This document shows positions 1-6,272 of a stretch of 35,607 nucleotides of DNA, one piece after another. A model generated the notes under the pieces. That model saw only the letters and a list, made by a program, of their open reading frames with translations, ran no database searches and was not told where the DNA came from. The position numbers and the translations under genes were made by a program. Every line of letters begins with the position of its first letter. The first letter of the stretch is position 1. This DNA is from Thermolongibacillus altinsuensis. GTDB taxonomy: Bacteria > Bacillota > Bacilli > Bacillales > Anoxybacillaceae. The stretch is taken from assembly GCF_004341205.1 (NCBI RefSeq), contig NZ_SLUL01000020.1, positions 1-35,607 of the forward strand, read 5' to 3'.

Positions 1-68
1 AATATTCAGTCTCCTGTGGGGAAAGGGAGAATCCCCTTATTTTGTTTATTTTCATTTACAATATATGG

Positions 69-1232
69 TTAATTGTAACGTTCTTCAAACATTCGTTGAA
101 GGTCTTCATGCGCTTCGGCAAATCCTCACAACTTTCGCCCTGCCCACTTCTCATTAAAGTCTTGGATGGTCAAATACACGATTTTTTCAGCGGCTTCTAA
201 ACTGCTCAAACTGTTCATCGGTTTTAGGCGTTTCCGAATCTCCTTGATCGTTCGTTCAATCGCATTGGTCGTGTAAATCACACTTCGAATACTGTTTGGA
301 TAGTCCATAAATGTGAGGAGAACATCCAGCTCATTGGTCCAAGATTGGACTTCTCTCGGATATTTGCTGGACCATTTCAACTCAAACTGTTGAAACAGCT
401 CCAGTGCGATTTCTTTATTCGGAGATCGATAAATGAGTTTCAGATCCTCCGCCATTTCGAATTGGTCTTTTTTCCGAACACGATTGAGCGTGTTACGAAC
501 TTTATGAACGACACAACGCTGCACATCGGCTTTCGGATAAACCGTCTTAAAGGCTTCCTCTAAACCCGGTAGTCCATCGATCCGCACAAAAGCACTTCCT
601 TTACGCCTCTTTTGTAGAGGTTTTGAAGAATTTCCTGCCATACATAGGGCTTTCTTGTCCTCCCACAAAGAAATCAAGAATTTCGCGATATCCTTCTTCA
701 TTCACACCTAACACCACATAAATGACTTCTTTCTCAACGGTATCACGACGAAGTTTTATGTATAAGCCATCCAAATATAAGATCGAATATCGCTTTTGTA
801 GAGGACGTGTGTGCCATTTCGCAATGTCTTCCTTGACCACATCTGTGATATGACTAATCGTCGTTGGAGAATAGGCATTTCCTAGAATTCGTTCAATAAA
901 CTTGCCAATCTCACGTGTGCTCATGCCACTTTGATACATCTTGATGATGGCTTCCTCGAGCCAGCCAGTATGACGTGGGTAAGGGGCAAACAGCTGCGTT
1001 TGAAATTCTCCGTTTCGGTCTCTAGGGACCAAAAGACCTTCAATCCGGCCATATTGTGTATCTAGATTTCGTTGATAGTAGCCGTTTCTCATATTCGACG
1101 TTCCGGCCTGTTCTATTTCGAGGAAATTCTTGATTTCTTCCCGCATGATCAGTTCTAATTTTTCCTTTACAAACTGACGAATGGCGTTTCCAGTTGATTG
1201 ACCCAGTCTAAATTCGGTATACTTTTAGACAT
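69..1232 (-). pseudogene. IS256-family (mutator-type DDE) transposase, broken
   Basis: This was a transposase of about 385 aa. It reads from ATG at 1230-1232 (N-terminus MSKSIPNLDW) to TAA at 69-71. The DDE elements are visible: LYLDGLYIKL (first Asp), DGLPGLEEAF (second Asp) and TTNAIERTIKEIRKR (Glu). The reading frame breaks near 1185-1200, near 643-650 and near 578-590, each fitting loss or gain of one or two bases. An in-frame TGA at 126-128 interrupts WAGRKL*GFAEAHEDLQRMF. No single frame can give an active enzyme. An RBS (AAAGGAG) precedes the ATG. Sequence at 1300-1345 (tagcaaaatgctttacacaa and onward) resembles the outer end of such elements, but I find no matching inverted repeat at 1-68, so the other end is decayed or lost. 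Family assignment is firm; the exact element name was not checked. Confidence 0.9.
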
Positions 1233-1233
1233 A

Positions 1234-1288
1234 GGTAGGGTTCTCCTTTCTCTGGAATGTGTTGGTCCAAATCAGAGAATACCCTACC
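1234..1288 (-). promoter_or_regulatory. Hairpin covering the transposase ribosome binding site
   Basis: GGTAGGGTTCTC (1234-1245) is complementary to GAGAATACCCTACC (1275-1288), apart from a two-base bulge. In the transposase mRNA the second arm contains part of the AAGGAG RBS and ends just before the ATG at 1232. A transcript entering from outside the element could therefore fold and block translation. The pairing is seen directly; the role is inferred by analogy with fold-back inhibition in other insertion sequences. Confidence 0.5.
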
Positions 1289-1367
1289 TTTTTTCTTTTG
1301 ATCTAGCAAAATGCTTTACACAAAATTTTATACATCTATCTTAAAGAATGTTGTTGATTTTCTTATT

Positions 1368-1397
1368 CAGCTAATGGGGCAGGTTAGTTGAAGAAGG
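1368..1397 (+). repeat. Cassette-type repeat, copy A
   Basis: The sequence starts cagctaatggggcaggttag and continues ttgaagaagg. It shares AGCTA, the GGG.CAGG core and TAGTTGA with copy C at 2831. AGCTA and TAGTT can pair as a 5-bp stem with one G.T. It lies between the IS256 remnant and the cupin gene, so it marks the left edge of the array. Confidence 0.7.
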
Positions 1398-1460
1398 AAT
1401 TAGTGTTTCCAATGTTGAATTATTTAAGATTGAAAACAAATACCTTTCGGAGGCTTCATT

Positions 1461-1826
1461 ATGAAAATTTTTAGATTTGATAAAGAAGTTGGTGCAAAAA
1501 TAACAAAATACAATTCGGACTTAGCGATTTATACAAGAATTATAAAAACAAGTGAACCTTCTATTCTTGGTTGTATGTATATAGAACCTAACGGAGTCGT
1601 TGGGTATCACGAAGCACCTGTCCCTCAATTATTTCTGGTGGTTCAAGGGGAAGGTTGGGTAACAGGTGAAGACCGCAAAAGAATTTTTGTAAAAAGAGGA
1701 GAATGTGTTTTTTGGGATAAAGGAGAATGGCACGAATCAGGAAGTGATGAGGGAATGACTGCAATAGTGATTCAATCTGAGACTTTAAATCCTGAATCTT
1801 TTATGAGAATTAAAGCAACAGAGTAA
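1461..1826 (+). CDS. Small cupin-domain protein
   Basis: A 121-aa single-domain cupin, predicted cytosolic, with no signal peptide. The two conserved cupin motifs are recognisable: GVVGYHEAPVPQLFLVVQGE (motif 1, around residues 47-66) and GECVFWDKGEWHESG (motif 2, around residues 80-94), with His residues able to bind a metal. Such proteins bind small molecules or act as isomerases or oxygenases; the substrate cannot be told from sequence. The start is supported by CGGAGG 9 bases upstream of ATG. The gene stands alone, on the strand opposite to the core genes, in AT-rich DNA, with repeat copy A before it and copy B starting 15 bases after its stop. It reads as cargo of the gene-plus-repeat array. 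Confidence 0.8.
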   Translation: MKIFRFDKEVGAKITKYNSDLAIYTRIIKTSEPSILGCMYIEPNGVVGYHEAPVPQLFLVVQGEGWVTGEDRKRIFVKRGECVFWDKGEWHESGSDEGMTAIVIQSETLNPESFMRIKATE

Positions 1827-1840
1827 AAGCGTTTCTTTTT

Positions 1841-1870
1841 CAGATAACGGGGAGCTTGAGTTTAAGAATG
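1841..1870 (+). repeat. Cassette-type repeat, copy B (diverged)
   Basis: cagataacggggagcttgag followed by tttaagaatg. It keeps the TAACGGGG core and a GAGTTtaA right half, but the 5-bp stem is imperfect. It begins 15 bases after the cupin stop codon, the same position relative to its gene as copies C and D. Assignment rests on alignment by eye. Confidence 0.5.
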
Positions 1871-1906
1871 AGGATTGCTGGGGCAACTCTTTTTTCTTAT
1901 TGAACA

Positions 1907-1928
1907 AACGGGTTGTATAATTCAACAA
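1907..1928 (+). repeat. Possible degenerate repeat copy
   Basis: aacgggttgtataattcaac plus aa aligns with the copy D stretch AACGGGTGCGATAGTTGAACAA at 17 of 22 positions. It lies 37 bases past copy B in the non-coding stretch before the dipeptidase gene. The stretch 1841-1928 could be two tandem copies or the two ends of one longer site. No other gene or RNA is evident between 1827 and 2089. Confidence 0.35.
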
Positions 1929-2089
1929 TATAATTTTCGAAAAATTCCTATAAATAATAGGTTGAATAATATACAAAAGAAAATGTTGTTGGTCATAATT
2001 AAAGACTTAGATTTGTTTGCTGAGAAATTGAACGGATGAATTTGGAGTTTTTTGTAGATAGCTAAACCATTACAAGAAGGGGATATTTC

Positions 2090-2779
2090 ATGAATGAACT
2101 AAGAAAAATTTTAATGAGCGATCCGATAGTTTCCTCAATTAATGTACATCCTTCTCAAGAACCATTTGTTGACCTTGTTCACTTTGATCCAGATATTGTT
2201 GTAGATCAATCTCTTTCTAACAGGAGTCGTTACTTTTCTTTTGTCCGCTTTTCAGTAGCTAATAAACTTTCCTTGGCTAAAAGATTTCTTCCAAAAGGTA
2301 TTCGTTTTTTAATTAAGGAAGGATACAGACCTTTACATATTCAACAGCGAGCCTTTGAGAGGGCATTGCAAAGGGTAAAAGAAAATTCTTCAAATCAAGA
2401 TTTAGATTATTTAATGGCTGAGGCATCAAAATACGTAGCACCTCCTAATGTAGCTCCTCATCCTACAGGTGGTGCAGTAGACTTAACCCTAATTGACTCA
2501 AATGGTATCGAATTGGATCTTGGTACACCATTTGATGCCATACCACAAGAAACTGACTACGCAACTTTTTTTGATGCAACAAACATCACCGTACAAGCAA
2601 TTCAAAATCGTCAGATTCTTGCACACGCTCTTCAGTCTGTTGGTTTTGTTAACTACTTTACGGAATGGTGGCACTGGTCATACGGTGACAGATACTGGGC
2701 TGTAATGACTAACGCGGATCAAGCCCTTTATAATCCCGTTTCAGAACAAGAATTGTTTAATCTATTGCAAAAGGCATAA
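2090..2779 (+). CDS. D-alanyl-D-alanine dipeptidase, VanX-type (peptidase family M15D)
   Basis: A 229-aa zinc dipeptidase that should hydrolyse D-Ala-D-Ala. Known roles of the family are cell-wall precursor editing in glycopeptide resistance and recycling of D-Ala. The catalytic set is complete: GYRP with Arg80, PHPTGGAVD with zinc ligands His124 and Asp131, and EWWHW with catalytic Glu192 and ligand His195. There is no signal peptide, so a cytoplasmic location is predicted, as for VanX. AAGGGGA lies 8 bases upstream of the ATG. No vanH, vanA or vanRS homologue is in the window, so a resistance role is unproven. The gene stands alone in AT-rich DNA with repeat copy C 51 bases after its stop, and looks like array cargo. 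Confidence 0.9.
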   Translation: MNELRKILMSDPIVSSINVHPSQEPFVDLVHFDPDIVVDQSLSNRSRYFSFVRFSVANKLSLAKRFLPKGIRFLIKEGYRPLHIQQRAFERALQRVKENSSNQDLDYLMAEASKYVAPPNVAPHPTGGAVDLTLIDSNGIELDLGTPFDAIPQETDYATFFDATNITVQAIQNRQILAHALQSVGFVNYFTEWWHWSYGDRYWAVMTNADQALYNPVSEQELFNLLQKA

Positions 2780-2830
2780 CTAGAACAAAAGTGGAATAAA
2801 CAAACCAGAAAATAATCAACCTTTTTACTT

Positions 2831-2860
2831 CAGCTAACGGGTCAGGATAGTTGAGCAAGG
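2831..2860 (+). repeat. Cassette-type repeat, copy C
   Basis: cagctaacgggtcaggatag followed by ttgagcaagg. AGCTA pairs with TAGTT around an 11-base loop. The right half contains GTTGAGC, which fits the integron core consensus GTTRRRY. It lies between the dipeptidase and membrane-protein genes. Confidence 0.7.
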
Positions 2861-2899
2861 TCTTGGGTTATAGAATTCAAATAATAGGGAGGGGTTGCA

Positions 2900-3316
2900 G
2901 TGAAAAAAATCATAGGTTTAATTGTTGTAATAACAACAATTTTACTTTTTGTAACGAAATCGCTTTATGTAGAATGGGCAGAGTTATTTATCATAATTGG
3001 TTCATTATCAGTTATTTCTATAATTTTCAACAAACAGCAGATTAGATTTAGTGTTATTTTAGGTAGTTCAGCTATTATAGGATTTTTGTTTTGCTTAGTA
3101 TTTGGATTAATTGATTTAATAGCAGACCATTTTATGTATTTCCTTCCAACAGGAAATGAAGATGGAATGCCTTTAACTTTAGGAATGAAGATTAATGAGT
3201 ACAGTGACGATTTATTTGTTGCCAGTTTAATATCAATGATTTCTGTATTAACAATCTCTATTTTGGCATCTTTGATTTTAAAATTTACTACTAAAAATCA
3301 TAAAGTTGGTTTTTAA
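2900..3316 (+). CDS. Small four-helix membrane protein of unknown function
   Basis: 138 aa, not recognised as a named family. Four hydrophobic segments are visible at about residues 3-22, 26-43, 48-78 and 104-129, joined by short polar loops; the C-terminus ends in basic residues (KFTTKNHKVGF). There is no cleavage motif or lipobox. The start is GTG at 2900, chosen because GGGAGGGG sits 5 bases upstream. The DNA is very AT-rich compared with the core genes. The TAA stop is the first part of repeat copy D (TAACTAACGGG), so gene and repeat are fused without a spacer. It sits third in the gene-plus-repeat array. No function can be assigned. Confidence 0.7.
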   Translation: MKKIIGLIVVITTILLFVTKSLYVEWAELFIIIGSLSVISIIFNKQQIRFSVILGSSAIIGFLFCLVFGLIDLIADHFMYFLPTGNEDGMPLTLGMKINEYSDDLFVASLISMISVLTISILASLILKFTTKNHKVGF

Positions 3317-3342
3317 CTAACGGGTGCGATAGTTGAACAAGA
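3315..3342 (+). repeat. Cassette-type repeat, copy D
   Basis: aactaacgggtgcgatagtt followed by gaacaaga. AACTA and TAGTT form a perfect 5-bp stem; where copies A and C have AGCTA this copy has AACTA, so pairing is improved rather than lost. GTTGAAC fits GTTRRRY. The copy overlaps the preceding stop codon and ends 9 bases before the recombinase terminator. Confidence 0.7.
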
Positions 3343-3350
3343 CTGACAAA

Positions 3351-3373
3351 AAAGACCGATTTATTCGGTCTTT
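3351..3373 (-). terminator. Terminator of the recombinase gene
   Basis: AAAGACCGA (3351-3359) pairs perfectly with TCGGTCTTT (3365-3373) around a 5-base loop, and a T-run follows on the - strand. It overlaps the recombinase stop codon. Confidence 0.85.
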
Positions 3374-3914
3374 AAATCTTAAATTTCGTCATGGCCCGAT
3401 CCATTGAGTCCTGGTTGACACCGATGTATTTTAATGTGATAGCTGGCGATGAATGATTAAAGATTTCTTGCAGCATTGCCACATCTTTGGTCTGCTGGTA
3501 AAAGTGATAACCGAATGTTTTTCGAAGTGTGTGCGTGCCGATTTCGTCCAAGTGGAAGCGTTCGGCTGCCTTCCGTAAGATTTTGTAGGCCATGCTACGG
3601 CCAATAGGCTTATTTCGCCCATTGCGGCTTTTAATTAAGTATTCATCATCCTTTTTTCCTTCAATGTACCGATTTAGCTCCCGCTTCAATGATGGAGTAA
3701 TACGAATCCGCTTTTGCTTGCCTGTTTTCTTCTCACGAATGCTAATATGTGTACCCTTCACATCGCCGACTTTAAGCTTTAAAATGTCTGAAATACGAAG
3801 CCCTGTATTGATGCCAATTAAAAACAGCAAATAATTACGTTCATTATGTTCTTTTAAATACCTTTTTATTGCCTCAACCTTCTCTGGATCACGAATCGGT
3901 TGAACAAAGTTCAT
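3372..3914 (-). CDS. Tyrosine recombinase, catalytic domain only (phage-type)
   Basis: A 180-aa tyrosine recombinase. The catalytic residues appear complete: Arg40 (NTGLRISD), a Lys in the beta-hairpin near residue 66, His128 and Arg131 (THTLRKTF), His154 (IFNHSS) and Tyr163 (LKYIG). It lacks most or all of the N-terminal arm/core-binding domain found in 300-400 aa integrases. Short forms like this are common in Bacillaceae phages next to ArpU-type regulators, and that is the arrangement here: its ATG overlaps the arpU TGA by an ATGA junction, implying coupled translation. GAGGTGA is the RBS. Its 3' end faces the gene-plus-repeat array. It could be a leftover phage late-region gene or an enzyme acting on the repeats; the sequence alone does not decide. 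Confidence 0.9.
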   Translation of the reverse strand: MNFVQPIRDPEKVEAIKRYLKEHNERNYLLFLIGINTGLRISDILKLKVGDVKGTHISIREKKTGKQKRIRITPSLKRELNRYIEGKKDDEYLIKSRNGRNKPIGRSMAYKILRKAAERFHLDEIGTHTLRKTFGYHFYQQTKDVAMLQEIFNHSSPAITLKYIGVNQDSMDRAMTKFKI

Positions 3915-4364
3915 GATGAAATCACCTCACTTTCTTCCTTTTTATATACTTCAATTTTGAGAGCAAAAGCGAGCTTATAGAATGCGCGTGATTTGATGCG
4001 ATAATATTTACGCTCGCTCATGCCAAGGTCATTGTAGATTTCATAATCAAATACATCGTCTTCCGTCATATAACGACGGATGAGAATCGCACGTTCCCAG
4101 TATGACTGCCATCACTATCCGCTTGATATATTCGCTACGTTCCCGCTCATAGTCAGCATTACTAATGGCCATTTCTTCGGTTGAGGAATGGAATTTGTTT
4201 GTATTTGAAGGGGGAACGAGCGAATATTGCTGGGTAACTTTAGGCAGCTTGTCCAATGACTGAGTAAGCAGAAAAACACGATACTTCTCCAATGCCGCTT
4301 CAACTGCTTTTTTCGTAGCGTCACGGTCAATTTCACACAGGATAAACTCTAATTGCTTTTCCAT
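3911..4364 (-). pseudogene. ArpU-family phage regulator, frameshifted
   Basis: The N-terminal part (MEKQLEFILCEIDRDATKK to ERSEYIKRIVMAV, ATG at 4362-4364, RBS GGAGG) is open. The frame then changes near 4096-4106. The expected C-terminal part continues in another frame as WERAILIRRYMTEDDVFDYE and then LGMSERKYYRIKSRAFYKLA, ending at TGA 3911-3913. Compared with intact relatives as I remember them, about 11 bases are missing at the junction. The unshifted frame would give only a 105-aa product with an unrelated tail. ArpU-type proteins are sigma-region-4-like regulators of phage late genes and muramidase export. Family assignment is likely; the size of the deletion is approximate. Confidence 0.75.
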
Positions 4365-4388
4365 TTTCTCAACCTCCGAAATGAATAA

Positions 4389-4583
4389 TTAGCGTTGACG
4401 GAAAGCGCCGCCTTTGGAACGACGATAAACAGGTCGATTGACACCCATTAACTCTCTTAATTCGCGTTCGGTAAAGCTTTCTTTTAAGCGTTTTGTTTTA
4501 GCCTCTTTCTTATGCTTGTTGGATCTTTGCATGAACTTAGTAGCTTTAACCCAATTTTGTAACTGTTGCTGAATGGTTCTCAT
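4389..4583 (-). CDS. Small basic phage-type protein, unknown function
   Basis: A 64-aa, strongly basic protein (MRTIQQQLQNWVKATKF..., ending KGGAFRQR), rich in Lys and Arg and probably helical over residues 5-45. ATG at 4581-4583 is preferred over an in-frame TTG 15 bases upstream, because GGAGG sits 8 bases before the ATG and would overlap the TTG start. It lies between the antirepressor terminator and the arpU remnant, in the same direction, so it is probably part of the same phage control cluster. I do not recognise a family; nucleic-acid binding is only a guess from charge. Confidence 0.55.
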   Translation of the reverse strand: MRTIQQQLQNWVKATKFMQRSNKHKKEAKTKRLKESFTERELRELMGVNRPVYRRSKGGAFRQR

Positions 4584-4610
4584 GGTATATTCCTCCAATC
4601 ATTTTTGATA

Positions 4611-4673
4611 AAAAGAAAAGAGGACACCAATCATACAGAGATAGCCATGCTACTCTGTACAATCAGTGTCCTC
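4611..4673 (-). terminator. Long nested hairpin with T-run
   Basis: GAGGACAC (4620-4627) pairs with GTGTCCTC (4666-4673), and inside it ACAGAG (4635-4640) pairs with CTCTGT (4653-4658). On the - strand the structure is followed by TTTTCTTTTT. It can end antirepressor transcription, and it also forms the leader of the 64-aa gene. The two-tier stem is larger than the other terminators in the window. Confidence 0.65.
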
Positions 4674-4715
4674 ACGCTCTCGGTCTTGGACATATTTGGT
4701 TTTATTTCCATTATA

Positions 4716-5407
4716 TCAAGCAGTTCGTTGATGTAAAAGTTTATCAATATAAGCAATTCCCTTTGCGGTGATATATGTTTGCGGTTTATTAATCACCTGG
4801 TCGCCCATTTGAATCGGCTTTTCCTTGACGACAAAATAACCGCGATCGATATATTTTTGATAAGGGGTATTGTCGCTCATGAGCAATCCCATTTGGCGAA
4901 GCTTCTTGAAAAAGTTATTGCGACCATATCCTAAAATTTTTGCAACCTCTCCAACCTTCTGATAATTTTCGCCACTTATAAAGCGATCATAGGATTCCAC
5001 TTTAGGCTCGTCCCGCTCGATTTTTTCTTGTAGATCTGCAGCAAGACGAAGAGCTTCACTAAATGTCTTTGGAATCTGTAAGCTATAGCTTCCGGTTTTG
5101 CGAATTGACGGGATGACTTCATGGGTAATCCATCTCTTAAACTTCTTCGCTTCTGGCTTATTGCTAGTTAGGATCAATGAATATAAACCAGCCTCGTTTA
5201 CGATGGTCATTTGTTGGTGACGTCCGAGCGAATCGGTGAGGTAAACTTTACTTACCTCATCTTCATCGAGTCGAGATACTGCTACTTTATGATTCGAATG
5301 ATTTAATACATCACAGACATCTTTCGCTACAAACCAAACTTCCCATCTTTTATAATCGTGCGCACCTGGTTACCGCTATAAGTGAATACTTGTGGTAGTT
5401 GATTCAT
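4716..5407 (-). pseudogene. Phage antirepressor (BRO-N plus KilA-C), frameshifted
   Basis: The gene begins at ATG 5405-5407 (MNQLPQVFTYSGNQVRT, RBS near GAGGGGAGTGG) and ends at 4716. The first frame runs into TAG just after KDGK. The BRO-N domain continues one frame over as WFVAKDVCDVLNHSNHKVAV and then SRLDEDEVSKVYLTDSLGRH. The break is near 5337-5342 and fits loss of one base. The remaining 164 codons contain the rest of BRO-N (NEAGLYSLILTSNKPEAKKF) and a C-terminal KilA-C/ANT domain (KVGEVAKILGYGRNNFFKKL). Antirepressors of this type inactivate phage repressors during induction. The 164-aa fragment could still be made from an internal start, but no good RBS is seen there. Confidence 0.8.
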
Positions 5408-5492
5408 AAAATCCACTCCCCTCTTACATTTTTAGCCTAATCATTCAGGAAGCATAAATACCAATTGTTTTACCACTTTACCCCCTCCCATG

Positions 5493-5501
5493 TGTTATAA
5501 T
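5493..5501 (+). promoter_or_regulatory. Possible extended -10 promoter
   Basis: TGT-TATAAT fits the TGnTATAAT extended -10 pattern. No acceptable -35 is found 17 bases upstream (ccactt). Transcription from here would reach the hairpin at 5541 after about 35 bases, giving a very short RNA. Confidence 0.35.
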
Positions 5502-5540
5502 CGATTTGAAAACTTTCCAACAAAAGGCTTTTTTCTAAAC

Positions 5541-5571
5541 GCCGGGAGAAGTCCTGGCTTTTTGTTTTTTT
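5541..5571 (+). terminator. Rho-independent terminator on the + strand
   Basis: GCCGGGA (5541-5547), loop gaag, TCCTGGC (5552-5558) with one G.T pair, followed by a T-rich run. No annotated + strand gene ends here; the nearest upstream + start signal is the -10 at 5496. Confidence 0.7.
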
Positions 5572-5590
5572 GGTTCTGTTAAAGTATAAT
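5562..5590 (+). promoter_or_regulatory. Sigma-A-type promoter of the L,D-transpeptidase gene
   Basis: TTGTTT (5562-5567), 17-base spacer, TATAAT (5585-5590). It would start transcription near 5597, leaving a leader of about 120 bases before the ATG at 5719. The leader (5597-5718) shows no riboswitch that I recognise. Confidence 0.5.
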
Positions 5591-5718
5591 GATGGATTTT
5601 CGAACTGTTCATTAAGCAGTTTTGCTCTCTTTTCTCTTTAACTGTTCAATCAATTCCTGTTAATTAACAAACGCCTAAGTTACTTCATACAATATTCAAA
5701 AAAATGGAGTTGTTCTTC

Positions 5719-6054
5719 ATGGCAAAATGGATTGATGTATCTACATCACAACATCAATTAAAACTTTTTGATGGAAACAGGCTTATAAAAGCTTACCCAA
5801 TTGCAGTTGGAAAAATATTGTCACCAACACCTTCTGGGACATACACGATTATCAATAAACAACGTAATCCCGGTGGACCATTTGGAGTGCTTTGGATGGG
5901 ATTGTCAAAACCTCATTACGGTATACACGGAACAAATAACCCAGCTTCAATCGGCAAAAATGTCTCACATGGATGTATTAGAATGTTTAATCATGATGTT
6001 CTAGAATTATCATCTAGAGTTCCAATTGGTACTAGGGTTTTTATTCATAAATGA
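5719..6054 (+). CDS. Minimal YkuD-type L,D-transpeptidase
   Basis: A 111-aa protein consisting only of a YkuD fold. The active-site signature is complete: [13 protein letters not shown] followed by SHGCIRM, with the catalytic Cys in SHGC and the assisting His residues. Family members form 3-3 peptidoglycan crosslinks or attach groups to stem peptides. There is no signal peptide, LysM or membrane segment, which is odd for an enzyme acting on the wall; export by another route or a cytoplasmic substrate would be needed. ATG 5719 is chosen over ATG 5704 because GGAG lies 9 bases before it and the upstream ATG has no RBS. The gene is alone on the + strand between phage debris and the core block. 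Confidence 0.85.
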   Translation: MAKWIDVSTSQHQLKLFDGNRLIKAYPIAVGKILSPTPSGTYTIINKQRNPGGPFGVLWMGLSKPHYGIHGTNNPASIGKNVSHGCIRMFNHDVLELSSRVPIGTRVFIHK

Positions 6055-6130
6055 CTCTGTTAATCTCGCCTCCTTTACTGCATATATAGATTCAAGTTGA
6101 GTTTCCGACATATCTCATCATGAATAGAAG

Positions 6131-6272
6131 AACGCTTTTCTGCCATAGGCGGCAAGATTTTTCTTGCCGCCTCGGCATGCTAGAAGCATGCCGATCCCGA
6201 ACGCGAAACGCATGGCAGACAAATTCATTTGTCTGATGGCGTTTTCGTTCGGGAGAGTGGCAGAAAAGCTTG
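6131..6272. repeat. Foldable palindromic element, long copy
   Basis: The outer stem is GCTTTTCTGCC (6134-6144) with GGCAGAAAAGC (6259-6269). Inside are three arms: GGCGGCAAGA/TCTTGCCGCC (6148-6171), TCGGCATGC/GCATGCCGA (6172-6194), and a long arm built from CCCGAACG/CGTTCGGG (6196-6253) and CAGACAAAT/ATTTGTCTG (6216-6235). The whole can fold as a cloverleaf. A shorter relative lies at 11899-11983. It has no coding capacity and resembles a non-autonomous mobile repeat. Confidence 0.75.

Noticed and set aside
1-68. Left inverted repeat of the IS256 element
   Set aside because: No match to the right-end sequence around 1300-1345; only a small hairpin at 18-36 is seen.
1785-1976. Minus-strand 63-codon frame overlapping the cupin end
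   Set aside because: AT-rich chance frame crossing repeat copy B, no RBS.
1368-3342. True integron with classical attC sites
   Set aside because: The repeat halves are about 10 bases apart, and the neighbouring recombinase lacks the N-terminal half and the typical integron-integrase arrangement at attI; only the layout is similar.
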